A stretch of 64,000 nucleotides of DNA from Vitreimonas flagellata (lineage in GTDB: Bacteria; Pseudomonadota; Alphaproteobacteria; Caulobacterales; Aquidulcibacteraceae). Every line of letters begins with the position of its first letter. Within the stretch, counting starts at the first letter, position 1. Shown here piece by piece: positions 17,601 to 26,240 of the stretch. A program made the position numbers and the translations under genes. Below the pieces are notes generated by a model, which saw only the letters and a list, made by a program, of their open reading frames with translations, ran no database searches and was not told where the DNA came from. Location: contig NZ_SBJL01000001.1 of the NCBI RefSeq assembly GCF_004634425.1, forward strand, positions 1,500,046 through 1,564,045, read 5' to 3'.

Positions 17601-18218
17601 TCAGACGTCCGCGTAGGCGAAGGCCAAGCGACCCAGCAGGCCTTGCGGCTGCAGCCGCCCCTCGGTCGCGAACAGGCACACGCACGCCTCGTCGCCCTGC
17701 ACCACCGGCTGGTGGTTCACGTCGTGATCGGTGGCGGCGAAATCTCCGGCGCGGAAAAGCCCCAGCTCGTCGCGATAGGCGCCCTTCAGCACTGTACAAA
17801 ATTCGGCGCCGGAATGTTCGTGCCGGGCCGTCGGCATGCCGGGCGCGACCGAGAGCACATAGACCCGGTTCGTCCGCGCATGCGGCGTCTCCACCGCCGC
17901 GACCCACACGCCCGGCGCCACCCATTTCCGCGGCTTCAGCGTCAGGCGTTCGGCGAACGGGCGGCGATCCATCGCCAGCTTCTCGGGTGCGGCGCCATCG
18001 AGCCGCGACATCACGCGCGACAGCGCATCATCGCCCATCGCGGCGTCATCGATCTCGCACAAGGCGTCGCCGGAAATCGCCTCATAGCTCGCGACCTGCC
18101 GACGGCACTGCGCGCAGCCGTCGACGTGCGCGGCGACGACGAGGCCAAAGCCTGGCTCCAAAACGCCGGAGGCGTAGGCCGCCAAAATATCTGCGGAAGG
18201 GTGGTGTTGCCCGCTCAC
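17601..18218 (-). CDS. chrR: ChrR-type anti-sigma factor
   Basis: Zinc-dependent anti-sigma factor of 205 aa. The N-terminal ASD domain carries the zinc ligands (HHPSADILAAYASG, then HVDGCAQC with the His-x3-Cys-x2-Cys pattern). The C-terminal half (about residues 100-200) is a ChrR-type cupin (VAPGMPTARHEHSGAEFCTVLKG). ChrR proteins sequester an ECF sigma factor and release it under singlet-oxygen or related stress. The GTG start at 18218 is chosen because it overlaps the sigma-factor stop as GTGA and has GGGAG upstream; a TTG 15 bases earlier is the alternative. Confidence 0.92.
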   Translation of the reverse strand: MSGQHHPSADILAAYASGVLEPGFGLVVAAHVDGCAQCRRQVASYEAISGDALCEIDDAAMGDDALSRVMSRLDGAAPEKLAMDRRPFAERLTLKPRKWVAPGVWVAAVETPHARTNRVYVLSVAPGMPTARHEHSGAEFCTVLKGAYRDELGLFRAGDFAATDHDVNHQPVVQGDEACVCLFATEGRLQPQGLLGRLAFAYADV

Positions 18219-18799
18219 TTCATCTGCTCCCAATGCGCGCGCAGCTTTATGAGCGCCAGCCGCAAGCGCGATTTCACTGTGCCGAGCGGTAAAGACAAAT
18301 GCTCGGCTATTTCCGAATGCGGCCGATCCTCAAAGAAGGAGAGCCGCACCACTTGTTTCTGCTCTTCAGACAGAAGCTCCAACGCCTCCGCCATCTGCGC
18401 TTCGGTCTGCACCCGAGACACCGCGTCATCGGGAAGCTCCTCGTCGCTCGCCTCGTCGATGATCAACGTGTCGCGATACGCCAGTTCAACCCGTTCGCGC
18501 CGGAGTTTGTCGATCCAGGCATTCCGCGCCACCACGTAAATCCATGTCGACGCCTTCGCCTTGGCTGGATCGAACGACGCCGCGCGCCGCCAGATCGACA
18601 CCATTACGTCCTGCGCCAGATCCTCCGCTGCTGCGCCACGCGCGCCGAGCTTGATCAAATAGCCCTTCACCTTCGAGGCGTAGCGACCGAACAGGCTCGA
18701 AAACGCCACGCGATTGCCGGCCGCGATCTGCGTCAGCAACGCCTCGTCCGAAATATCGGCGCAATCATCCACGTTAACCGCACCCCTCCGCCGCGGCAT
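18215..18799 (-). CDS. rpoE: ECF sigma factor, RpoE/ECF11 type
   Basis: An extracytoplasmic-function sigma factor (194 aa from the ATG at 18799). Region 2 is clear (FSSLFGRYASKVKGYL, EDLAQDVMVSIWRRA, STWIYVVARNAWIDKLRR). Region 4 reads EEQKQVVRLSFFEDRPHSEIAEHLSLPLGTVKSRLR, here listed in two overlapping parts: EEQKQVVRLSFFED and HSEIAEHLSLPLGTVKSR. It pairs with chrR directly downstream, as in the Rhodobacter singlet-oxygen response. A GTG at 18772 has a better ribosome-binding sequence and remains possible as the start. A self-type promoter lies upstream. Confidence 0.92.
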   Translation of the reverse strand: MPRRRGAVNVDDCADISDEALLTQIAAGNRVAFSSLFGRYASKVKGYLIKLGARGAAAEDLAQDVMVSIWRRAASFDPAKAKASTWIYVVARNAWIDKLRRERVELAYRDTLIIDEASDEELPDDAVSRVQTEAQMAEALELLSEEQKQVVRLSFFEDRPHSEIAEHLSLPLGTVKSRLRLALIKLRAHWEQMK

Positions 18800-18849
18800 C
18801 GGGACCGTACGGATTGAGCCGGGAGAGTAGTCCAGCGCGCGCATGGAAC

Positions 18850-18879
18850 CGATTACGCGCTGCCTTCGGGTTTGGATCA
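18850..18879 (-). promoter_or_regulatory. Candidate ECF11-type promoter of rpoE-chrR
   Basis: On the minus strand TGATCC (18879-18874) is followed after 18 bases by TAATCG (18855-18850). The published RpoE/ECF11 consensus in Rhodobacter is TGATCC with a TAAGTA-like -10 element, so the -35 is perfect and the -10 partial. Transcription would begin near 18843, upstream of the 18799 start codon, consistent with autoregulation. No matching site was found for the divergent flavoprotein gene. Confidence 0.6.
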
Positions 18880-18957
18880 GTGTGAACCATGCCGCCACGC
18901 GGGCCGTAAAAGCCCTCGAACCAGCCGAACCTCGCTGCGCTGGAGTGGGAACAGATA

Positions 18958-20310
18958 ATGGCCTTTACCTCCAGCCTCGCCGAACCCCGGCAAAGTATCG
19001 CCGTGATCGGCTCGGGCATAGCGGGAATGTCCGCCGCTTGGCTGCTGAGCCAGAAGCACGATGTCACGGTGTATGAGAAGAACGGCCGGCTTGGCGGGCA
19101 CTCGAATACGGTTATCGTCAACACGAGCGCGGGCTCGACGCCCGTCGACACCGGCTTCATCGTCTTCAACGACGCGACGTATCCCAACCTGATCGCTCTC
19201 TTCGATCACCTCGGCGTCGCAACGAAATCCTCGGATATGTCGTTCGGCGTGTCGCTGAACGGCGGACGCACGGAATATTCGTCCAACGACACCTCCGCGT
19301 TTCTCTGTGGCGGCCGCAACCTGATCAGCCCACGCTTCTGGTCTATGACGCTCGACCTGCTGCGCTTCTATCGCGACGCGCCAGCTGAGCTTCGCGAGAC
19401 GCGCGAGGACATGATCTCGCTCGGTGAGTATCTGAAGCGCCGCGGCTATGGCGACGCGTTCCAGAACGATCACCTGCTGCCGCAAGCCGCCGCGATCTGG
19501 TCGGCGTCGATGGCGGAAATCCACAATTACCCCGCCTGCGCCTTCGTGCGCTTCTTCGAGAACCACGGTTTGCTGAAGCTCAAAGGCCGCCCGAAATGGC
19601 GCACTGTCGAAGGCGGCAGCCGCGCTTATGTGGAGAAGCTTACGGCGGCCTACGCGGATCGCGTACGACTGAACGCTGGCGCAGTTTCCGTGCAGCGCGA
19701 TGGCGCGGGCGCTTGGGTGCGCGACGCCAACGGCGAAGCGCAGCGCTACGACGCTGTCGTGATTGCCACGCACGGCGACGAAGCCCTGGCGATGCTGGAC
19801 GACCCGAGCGCGGAAGAGCGCGCACTGCTGGGCGCATTTCGCTACAGCAAAAATCGCGCAATCCTGCACACCGATCCCGCTTTGATGCCACGCCGCCAAG
19901 CGCAATGGTCGAGCTGGAATTATGTCGGCGACAATCCCGAGGGCGGCTGCGTTGTGTCCTATTGGATGAACAAGCTGCAGCGCATCGAAAGCCGCGAGCA
20001 AATCTTCCTCACGCTCAACCCACGCACCATGCCGCGCGCCGAAACCATGCTCTACGACACCGAATACGAGCACCCGCTCTTCAACGCCGCCGCCATCCGC
20101 GCACAGGAACAGCTCTGGTCGCTGCAAGGCGTGCGCAACACTTGGTTCTGCGGCGCGCATTTCGGCGCCGGTTTCCATGAAGACGGCCTGCAATCCGGTC
20201 TTGCCGTCGCCGAGCAGCTTGGCGGCGTGCGGCGACCTTGGAATGTCGCGGACGAATCCGGCCGCATTCATCTCGGCCCGCCGCCAGTACGGCCAGCCAT
20301 CGCTGCATGA
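18958..20310 (+). CDS. FAD-dependent oxidoreductase of the amine-oxidase type
   Basis: A 450-aa flavoprotein with an N-terminal FAD-binding motif IAVIGSGIAGMSAAWLLS and the adjacent GRLGGHSNTV. VDTGFIVFND and a C-terminal WFCGAHFGAGFHEDGLQSG block close the FAD site. This family (annotated as FAD/NAD(P)-binding or amine oxidase) regularly accompanies ECF11 sigma factors together with DUF1365 and a cyclopropane-fatty-acid-synthase homologue. A role in modifying membrane fatty acids under photo-oxidative stress is therefore likely but inferred. It is divergent from rpoE-chrR and overlaps the DUF1365 gene by ATGA. Confidence 0.88.
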   Translation: MAFTSSLAEPRQSIAVIGSGIAGMSAAWLLSQKHDVTVYEKNGRLGGHSNTVIVNTSAGSTPVDTGFIVFNDATYPNLIALFDHLGVATKSSDMSFGVSLNGGRTEYSSNDTSAFLCGGRNLISPRFWSMTLDLLRFYRDAPAELRETREDMISLGEYLKRRGYGDAFQNDHLLPQAAAIWSASMAEIHNYPACAFVRFFENHGLLKLKGRPKWRTVEGGSRAYVEKLTAAYADRVRLNAGAVSVQRDGAGAWVRDANGEAQRYDAVVIATHGDEALAMLDDPSAEERALLGAFRYSKNRAILHTDPALMPRRQAQWSSWNYVGDNPEGGCVVSYWMNKLQRIESREQIFLTLNPRTMPRAETMLYDTEYEHPLFNAAAIRAQEQLWSLQGVRNTWFCGAHFGAGFHEDGLQSGLAVAEQLGGVRRPWNVADESGRIHLGPPPVRPAIAA

Positions 20311-21062
20311 ACTCAGCGCTCTATATCGGCCACGTCGCGCACAACCGCCCCGGCAAACACCGGCTGCGCTATAGCGTGTTCATGCTCGCGGTCGATTTGG
20401 ATGAGCTGAGCGCGCTTGATCTGCGCCTTCTAAAGCACAATCGCGGCGCACTACTCTCGCTCAAGGATCGCGATCACGGCGCACGCATCGATGCGTCGCT
20501 GAAGCCGCAGATCGAATCCAAGCTGCGTGAAGCCGGCATCGCTTGGGACGGCGGGCAGATCTTCATGCTGACGATGCCGCGCCTCTTCAACTACGTGTTC
20601 AACCCGCTCACCGTGTATTTCTGCACCCGCCGCGATGGCGAACTCGCGGCCCTCGTCCACGAAGTCGCCAATACGTTCGGCGAGCAGCATTTCTACGTGC
20701 TCCCGCCCGCGCGCCAGGAGAACGGCATCGTCACCCAATCCTGCGCCAAGGATTTCTTCGTCTCGCCCTTCCTCGAAATGGATCTGCGCTACGAGTTTCA
20801 CATCCTGCCGCCGGGCGAAGACGTCACCGTCGCCATGATCGTCAAACGCGGCGCGCAGATTGCGCTCACAGCCTGGTTCGCCGGCAAACGCCGCCCGCTC
20901 ACGGACGCGGCACTCTTCCGCGCTTGGCTCGGCAATCCGCTGATGACGTTCAAAGTCATCGCCGGCATCCATTGGGAAGCGCTCAAGATGATGCTGAAAG
21001 GCGTGCGTTTTCTCGGCCGCGGCGGCGCGCACGCGAACCCACAAACAAAAGCGGCGGCGTGA
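20307..21062 (+). CDS. DUF1365 family protein
   Basis: A 251-aa protein of the DUF1365 family, recognised by the N-terminal LYIGHVAHNRPGKHRLRYSVFM, here given as its parts LYIGHVAHNRPGKH and RLRYSVFML. The central MPRLFNYVFNPLTVYFC and the KDFFVSPFLEMDLRYEF segments also fit. The start at 20307 overlaps the flavoprotein stop. DUF1365 genes lie between the flavoprotein and a cyclopropane fatty acid synthase gene in typical ECF11 loci; here the third gene is missing and the next gene is on the other strand. The biochemical function is unknown. Confidence 0.88.
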   Translation: MNSALYIGHVAHNRPGKHRLRYSVFMLAVDLDELSALDLRLLKHNRGALLSLKDRDHGARIDASLKPQIESKLREAGIAWDGGQIFMLTMPRLFNYVFNPLTVYFCTRRDGELAALVHEVANTFGEQHFYVLPPARQENGIVTQSCAKDFFVSPFLEMDLRYEFHILPPGEDVTVAMIVKRGAQIALTAWFAGKRRPLTDAALFRAWLGNPLMTFKVIAGIHWEALKMMLKGVRFLGRGGAHANPQTKAAA

Positions 21063-21099
21063 TCGCTCACGCCGCCGCCAGAGACGAGGGTTTAAAGGC

Positions 21100-22944
21100 T
21101 TAGCCGTTCTGCGCGGCGGCCCATTGCGCCACCAGGGATTCCGACACCGAGAGCGGCGCTGAGCCATTGGTGAGCAACACGTCGTGGAAACCCTTGATGT
21201 CGAAGCGATCGCCCAAGGTCGAACGGGCGCCGTCGCGCATGCGATTGATGGCTTGGCGGCCGACCATGTACGAGCAGGCTTGACCCGGCCACACACAATA
21301 GCGCTCCACTTCCGTGGTGACGTTCGAGCGTTGATCGCCGGTCGCGGCCACCATCGAGTCTATGGCTTGCTCGCGCGTCCAGCCCTTCGAGTGGATGCCC
21401 GTATCGACGACAAGACGTGAAGCGCGGAACGTCATCGATTGCAGATAGCCGATGCGGCCGAACGGATCGTTGGCATACATGCCCATCTCGTCGGCGAGCT
21501 GTTCGGCGTAGAGGCCCCAACCTTCCGAATAGCCGCTGAAGCCCAAGAGCGCACGGCGGATGAACGGCATCTCGCCCGCTTCCTGTTGGATCGAAAGCTG
21601 CCAGTGATGGCCCGGCGTGCCTTCGTGATAGGTCAGCGTCGGCAGCGTGAATTTCGGCCACTCGTTGGCCGGGTCACGCAGGTTGATGTAGTACGCGCCT
21701 GGACGCGAACCATCGAGCGCTGCGACTTGGTAATAGCCGCCCGGCGCGCCCGCTTCGGTGTAAGCCGGCACGCGCTTGATCTCGAGTGCGGCGCGCGCTT
21801 GCACGCCGCACACTTCCGGCATGCGCGCCGTGATCGCCGCCATCTGCGCATTGAGCAGCGCCAGCAATTGCTCGCGGCCCGCATCCGTCGATGGGAAGAT
21901 TTGGTCTGGGCGACGGCCCAACGCCACGATGCGCTCGTTCACCGAACCGCGCGTCATGCCTTGTTCGCGGAAGATCGCGTCCATCTCGCTGGTGAATTGC
22001 GCGATCAGGTCGAGACCCATTTGGTGGATTTCGTCCGGCCCCATGTTGGTGGTCGTGTAGGCGCGCAGCGCGACCGGATACATTTCCGCCCCTTGTGGGC
22101 GGCTGGCGATGCCCGCGTCCGCCGTCGCGCGCGGCAACACCGCATTCAGCGCATCGATCTGACGGCCATACGCCGGCAGCACTTCGTCGCGCAGGATTTG
22201 CTCGGCGCGTTGCACCAACGTGGTTTTATCCGCATCCGAAATTTCGGCGACATCGGCCAAGCGCGTTTGCAGCGAGGTCACGAGCACGTTCTGCGCCGGC
22301 GCAATCGCGGCGAAGCCACGCAGCTGGCCAATCGCGCCGCCTTGGCCGTCCGCACCCGCGATCGCGAAGTTCGGCGGAATCAGACCCGCCGCAGCGTCGC
22401 TGTTCAGACGCACGATCTCTTGATCCATCACGCGCGCATAAGCCGAAAGACGCGCCAGATACGCATCCGCCTGATCGCGGTTGGTGACCGGGTGCTGGCT
22501 CGCCAGGAAATCCGGAATGTTCGTGTAGGCGCCCGTGAGCTGCGTCAGCACGTACGGCGCTTGTGCGCCCGTGCCGTGCTCGAAGGCCGCGCCGTCGACT
22601 TGGTCTTGCAGCGCCGTGGTGACGACATCGATCGTCACTTGGTCCTTCGCCTCAAGGCTATCGCGGTTCAGCGCGCGCAGATCGTTGAGCCCCGTTTGCG
22701 CCAAATCGCGCAGACGCAATTGGCCTTCGCGCGACGCATCGCTCAGTCGATCGATGTAACGCCCGCCCGCTTGCTCTTCCGGCACAGCAAGGCTCGTCGC
22801 GTATTCCGGCACTTCGTGCAGGAAGCCCGTCGAGATGCGATCGAGAATGGGGTTGAGGTCGCCATTATTGGTCTGGCGAGCGCACGCCGAAAGGGCGACC
22901 GCCGCCGCCGTCGCGCCAAGAAGTCCGCGCCGCGTCATCTGCAT
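21100..22944 (-). CDS. DUF885 family lipoprotein, putative metallo-hydrolase
   Basis: A 614-aa protein of the DUF885 family. The N-terminus MTRRGLLGATAAAVALSAC has a twin-arginine pair and a lipobox, so a Tat-exported, lipid-anchored periplasmic protein is likely. The family metal-type motif YHEGTPGHHWQL is present near residue 430, followed by EGWGLYAEQLADEMG, which supplies further conserved acidic residues. Members are presumed zinc-dependent peptidases with few characterised examples. It is transcribed alone, with about 115 bp to the PII gene upstream. Confidence 0.88.
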   Translation of the reverse strand: MQMTRRGLLGATAAAVALSACARQTNNGDLNPILDRISTGFLHEVPEYATSLAVPEEQAGGRYIDRLSDASREGQLRLRDLAQTGLNDLRALNRDSLEAKDQVTIDVVTTALQDQVDGAAFEHGTGAQAPYVLTQLTGAYTNIPDFLASQHPVTNRDQADAYLARLSAYARVMDQEIVRLNSDAAAGLIPPNFAIAGADGQGGAIGQLRGFAAIAPAQNVLVTSLQTRLADVAEISDADKTTLVQRAEQILRDEVLPAYGRQIDALNAVLPRATADAGIASRPQGAEMYPVALRAYTTTNMGPDEIHQMGLDLIAQFTSEMDAIFREQGMTRGSVNERIVALGRRPDQIFPSTDAGREQLLALLNAQMAAITARMPEVCGVQARAALEIKRVPAYTEAGAPGGYYQVAALDGSRPGAYYINLRDPANEWPKFTLPTLTYHEGTPGHHWQLSIQQEAGEMPFIRRALLGFSGYSEGWGLYAEQLADEMGMYANDPFGRIGYLQSMTFRASRLVVDTGIHSKGWTREQAIDSMVAATGDQRSNVTTEVERYCVWPGQACSYMVGRQAINRMRDGARSTLGDRFDIKGFHDVLLTNGSAPLSVSESLVAQWAAAQNG

Positions 22945-23061
22945 GTTGAATTTCCCCGTGCTGAGGTAGGTTATTCCTGCCTACCGCATTCTAGCGTTGC
23001 GACGGACGCTTGCACCTGGGGCTTGCGACGAATGACGTTCGCCGGGGTTTGGCGGTATCGG

Positions 23062-23406
23062 CTAACCTTCGATCGCCGCTTGGTCAGTTTCGCCGGTGCG
23101 GATGCGGATGACCGTATCCAGATCCGTGACCCAGATTTTGCCGTCGCCGATTTTGCCGGTCTTGGCCGCGGCGGTGATCGCGTCGACCGCCTTCTCCGCG
23201 ATCTCCGCGGACGCTGCGACCTCGATTTTGACCTTCGGCAGCAGCTTCACTTCGTACTCGGCGCCCCGATAGACCTCGGTCTTGCCCTTCTGCCGGCCAA
23301 AGCCACGGACTTCGGACACAGTGAGGCCGGCCACGCCCACGTCTTTCAGCGCTTCGAGAACCGGGTCGAGACGGCTCGGTTTAATGATGGCGGTGACGAG
23401 TTTCAT
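23062..23406 (-). CDS. P-II family nitrogen regulatory protein
   Basis: A 114-aa trimeric PII signalling protein. The start MKLVTAIIKPSRLDPVLEAL and the T-loop GRQKGKTEVYRGAEYEVKLL are complete, including the Tyr in RGAEY that is uridylylated in GlnB/GlnK. The C-terminal GKIGDGKIWV block binds ATP. It senses nitrogen and energy status through 2-oxoglutarate and ATP/ADP. No amtB or glnA adjoins it, so GlnB versus GlnK cannot be decided. The start overlaps the methyltransferase stop by ATGA, hence the two are cotranscribed. Confidence 0.93.
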   Translation of the reverse strand: MKLVTAIIKPSRLDPVLEALKDVGVAGLTVSEVRGFGRQKGKTEVYRGAEYEVKLLPKVKIEVAASAEIAEKAVDAITAAAKTGKIGDGKIWVTDLDTVIRIRTGETDQAAIEG

Positions 23407-24173
23407 GTCCGGAAATAAAAGCGTGATGCGTCGCGCTTCGGCAAGGGGTCCGGGGCGGTTTGCCGCGATCGCGTGGGTGCTTTGGCCAAAAGGACACGGT
23501 CTGCCGAACGCGCGGTGCTCGCATAGAGCCGTTTGACCGCTTCCATCAGCACCAAGCCGCCCTGCGCCGGCCACATGATCTCGCCGACGCGCTCGAAGGC
23601 GTCGGCCGCGCGCACGAACGGCGTCCAGGTCGAAGGCGGCGCATAGAGCGCGCGCGCCGACACCACCGGCTGAAACATGGAATCGCTCAGAAGCGTCGCC
23701 AGCTGCGTGCGGGAATATGGCCGCCCATAGCCGAACGGCGTGGCATCCGATTGCGCCCAAAGGCTCCAACGATTGGCGGCGATCACAACGAGCCGACCCT
23801 CCGGGGCCATCACCCGCCAAATTTCGCGCAGCAGCGCATTCGGCGCTGGCGTCTCCTCTATCGCGTGCACGATCAGCACGCGGTCGAACACAGCATCCAT
23901 GAACGGCAGCCGCGCGTCGTCCGCCAAGGCGCTCAGGCCCGGGCCCCAAGGTTCCGCGCCCTGCGCCGCCGGCATCATCGCCACCGTCCGGCGCGCGTCG
24001 GCGCGATAGCGATCGAGGTAGGGCGTCCCATAGCCGACGGCCAAAACGTCCAGCCCCTCTGCGTGCGGCCACAACGCCGCCAGCCGGCGCGAGGCAGCCC
24101 GATGCGCCGCCTCGCCAAGCGGCGACGCGTAAAAACGCTGAAGGGCAAGAACATCGACGCGCATGTGATCCAA
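23403..24173 (-). CDS. Class I SAM-dependent methyltransferase
   Basis: A 256-aa methyltransferase-like protein. The SAM motif I region is LDVLAVGYGTPYLDRY (degenerate relative to the usual DxGxGxG). FDRVLIVHAIEETPAPNALLREIWRVMAPEGRLVVIAANRW is the motif II/III region, marked by VLIVHAIEETP and RVMAPEGRLVVIAAN. The C-terminal ~50 residues are basic and probably flexible. Proteins of this type are often divergent from gloB in alphaproteobacteria, as here (15-bp gap). The substrate is unknown. It overlaps the downstream PII gene by four bases. Confidence 0.82.
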   Translation of the reverse strand: MDHMRVDVLALQRFYASPLGEAAHRAASRRLAALWPHAEGLDVLAVGYGTPYLDRYRADARRTVAMMPAAQGAEPWGPGLSALADDARLPFMDAVFDRVLIVHAIEETPAPNALLREIWRVMAPEGRLVVIAANRWSLWAQSDATPFGYGRPYSRTQLATLLSDSMFQPVVSARALYAPPSTWTPFVRAADAFERVGEIMWPAQGGLVLMEAVKRLYASTARSADRVLLAKAPTRSRQTAPDPLPKRDASRFYFRT

Positions 24174-24188
24174 GCGCTAAGCTAAGAC

Positions 24189-24953
24189 ATGCTTCAAATT
24201 CATCAATTCCCGTGCCTGTCCGACAATTACGGTTTCCTCGCGCACGATCCCGCCAGCGGCGCGACTGCGGCGATCGATACGCCGGACGCTGACGAATATC
24301 TGCGCCAGGCCGAGGCCAAAGGCTGGCGCATTACCGACATCTGGAACACGCACTGGCACCCCGACCACGCTGGCGGCAATGCCGCGATCAAGGCGAAGAC
24401 AGGCGCCATCGTCACCGGCCCCGCTGAGGTCGAACGCATCGGTCAACCGCCGGATCGCATCGTCGTTGAAGGCGACGTCGTCAAACTCGGCGCGCACGAG
24501 GCGCGCATTCTAGATGTCGGAGGCCATACGTTGGGCCACATCGCTTACGTGCTGGACGATGCGAAGACGGCCTTCGTGGGCGACGCTCTGTTTGCGCTGG
24601 GCTGCGGGCGCTTGTTCGAAGGCACGCCGCAGCAAATGTGGGCGAGCCTGCAAAAACTCGCGGCATTGCCGGACGACACCACGCTCTATTGCGCGCACGA
24701 ATACACCCAATCCAACGCCCGCTTCGCCATCACCATCGATCCGATGAACCGCGCGCTTCAAGCCCGCATCGCCGAGATCGACAAGCTCCGCGCCGAAGGC
24801 AAACCGACGGTGCCGATGACGCTGCGGGTCGAGAAAGAAACCAACCCCTTCCTCCGCGCGCCCGCGCTGAAAGGCGCAGTGATGCTGCCGAATGCCGAAG
24901 ATTGGGAAGCGTTCGCGGACATCCGCAAACGCAAAGACAATTTCAAAGGATGA
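24189..24953 (+). CDS. gloB: Hydroxyacylglutathione hydrolase (glyoxalase II)
   Basis: Metallo-beta-lactamase-fold thioesterase (254 aa) that hydrolyses S-D-lactoylglutathione to lactate and glutathione in methylglyoxal detoxification. The binuclear metal motif is NTHWHPDHAGG, followed by GGHTLGHIAYV, FVGDALFALGCGRLFEG and the glutathione-binding YCAHEYTQSNARFA. The C-terminal helical domain (HAGH-C) with NPFLRAP is complete. It overlaps the next gene by ATGA. Confidence 0.95.
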   Translation: MLQIHQFPCLSDNYGFLAHDPASGATAAIDTPDADEYLRQAEAKGWRITDIWNTHWHPDHAGGNAAIKAKTGAIVTGPAEVERIGQPPDRIVVEGDVVKLGAHEARILDVGGHTLGHIAYVLDDAKTAFVGDALFALGCGRLFEGTPQQMWASLQKLAALPDDTTLYCAHEYTQSNARFAITIDPMNRALQARIAEIDKLRAEGKPTVPMTLRVEKETNPFLRAPALKGAVMLPNAEDWEAFADIRKRKDNFKG

Positions 24954-25372
24954 GCGCCGACGAGATCATCGCCGCACTCGGCATGCAGGAGCATCCTGAA
25001 GGTGGACACTATGTCGAAACTTTCCGCGACACCGGGACTGTCAACGACCGCGCACGCAGCACTGCGATCTATTTTCTGCTGCGGGCAGGCGAGCGCTCGC
25101 ATTGGCATCGCGTCGACGCGACGGAGATCTGGCTCTGGCACGCGGGCGCGCCGCTGACACTTTCGCTTTCGGCAGATGGCGAAGCGCAGGCCAGCATCAC
25201 GCTCGGTCCGAACCTCGAGTTTGGCGAACGTCCGCAGGCGATCGTGCCCGCGCATCATTGGCAAGCTGCGCAAAGTGTCGGCGAGTGGACTCTCGTCTCA
25301 TGTGTCGTCGCGCCGGGATTTGAATTTTCGGGATTTGAACTCGCACCGCCCGACTGGGCGCCGCAGGGCTAA
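24950..25372 (+). CDS. DUF985 cupin protein
   Basis: A 140-aa single-domain cupin of the DUF985 family, identified by LGMQEHPEGGHYVETFRD near the N-terminus and the barrel motifs RSHWHRVDATEIWLWHAG and VPAHHWQAA. The histidines of HWHRVDATE could bind a metal or a small ligand. The family function is unsettled. It overlaps the gloB stop (ATGA) and is probably cotranscribed with it. Confidence 0.88.
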   Translation: MSADEIIAALGMQEHPEGGHYVETFRDTGTVNDRARSTAIYFLLRAGERSHWHRVDATEIWLWHAGAPLTLSLSADGEAQASITLGPNLEFGERPQAIVPAHHWQAAQSVGEWTLVSCVVAPGFEFSGFELAPPDWAPQG

Positions 25373-25375
25373 GAC

Positions 25376-26152
25376 TTACTGCTCCGGCCCTTGCACGGCG
25401 CCGGTCACGACATTGCGGATCGTGTTCGAGGACGGACGCCCCGCGTAACCATATTGCGGCGCGACTTGGATCAGCAACTGATCGCCGCGCATCGCCACGG
25501 CCGGCGATGGCCCCAGCGTAATCACGACGCGGCGCACGTTCGTCATCGGCGCCGACGCCAAGCCTTCCGCCGCGCGTTCCGCCGCATCGACGACAACGCC
25601 AGCCGCAGGCGCCGACATTTGCGCTGGCACAGCGAACGTCACTTGTTGGCCAACGCTGCGCCGCGCACGCGCCTGCAGCAAACGGAAGCGCTCCTGCATT
25701 TCCGCGAACGCGATCGCTTCAGGCGTCAGCGGCGCAACGTCCGCTTCTTCGGACGCTGGCGCGCCGGTGCGCATGTTGCGCGTGTAAACCGTGATGCCGC
25801 CGTGCGGCGTGACGCGCAGCATCACGTCGCCATCGTCGGTGCGATAAATTTCGCCGCCGCCCGCAGCCATCGCCGGACGCAGCACATGCACTTCCGGATC
25901 ACCTTCAAAGCGCACGAGCGCCGCGCGGCCGCCAGAGCGATCGAGCACGAAACGCACAGCGCCGTCCGGCGTCGAATACCGCGTGGCGCCAGACGAGGTC
26001 TGGTAAAGCCCCTGCACCGGCGGCGCGGCTGGCGGCGGATTGGCTTGTTGGCGCGGCTGGGCCAGCACGACGCCCGGTACGGCAAGCGTAAGCATGGCGG
26101 CTAGTGCCGCTGCTCCGCGTCCGGACAGACTCGCTGCGCTTGATTGGCTCAT
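25376..26152 (-). CDS. Exported protein, possibly DUF4908
   Basis: A 258-aa protein from the ATG at 26152. An N-terminal signal peptide (about residues 8-31, ending VVLAQP) is followed by a Pro-rich linker and a domain with repeated RFVLDRSGGRAALVRFEGD-like strands. The size and pattern fit the DUF4908 group of Caulobacterales, but this is a recollection of the family rather than a motif match. No catalytic residues are evident. The frame extends 43 codons upstream into untranslated-looking sequence, so the shorter form is preferred. It converges with the cupin gene. Confidence 0.7.
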   Translation of the reverse strand: MSQSSAASLSGRGAAALAAMLTLAVPGVVLAQPRQQANPPPAAPPVQGLYQTSSGATRYSTPDGAVRFVLDRSGGRAALVRFEGDPEVHVLRPAMAAGGGEIYRTDDGDVMLRVTPHGGITVYTRNMRTGAPASEEADVAPLTPEAIAFAEMQERFRLLQARARRSVGQQVTFAVPAQMSAPAAGVVVDAAERAAEGLASAPMTNVRRVVITLGPSPAVAMRGDQLLIQVAPQYGYAGRPSSNTIRNVVTGAVQGPEQ

Positions 26153-26240
26153 CGGGGGCAAGGAGAGCGCTCGGACCAAGGCGCTTTTTTGACGGTGTTG
26201 CAGACGCTTGGCGCCCCTGTTGCGGCAAAGCCGCACTGGA

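Noticed and set aside
21439..23418. A 659-codon plus-strand frame opposite the DUF885 and PII genes
   Set aside because: Both opposite-strand genes have clear family motifs; the plus-strand translation is Arg/His-rich and shows none.
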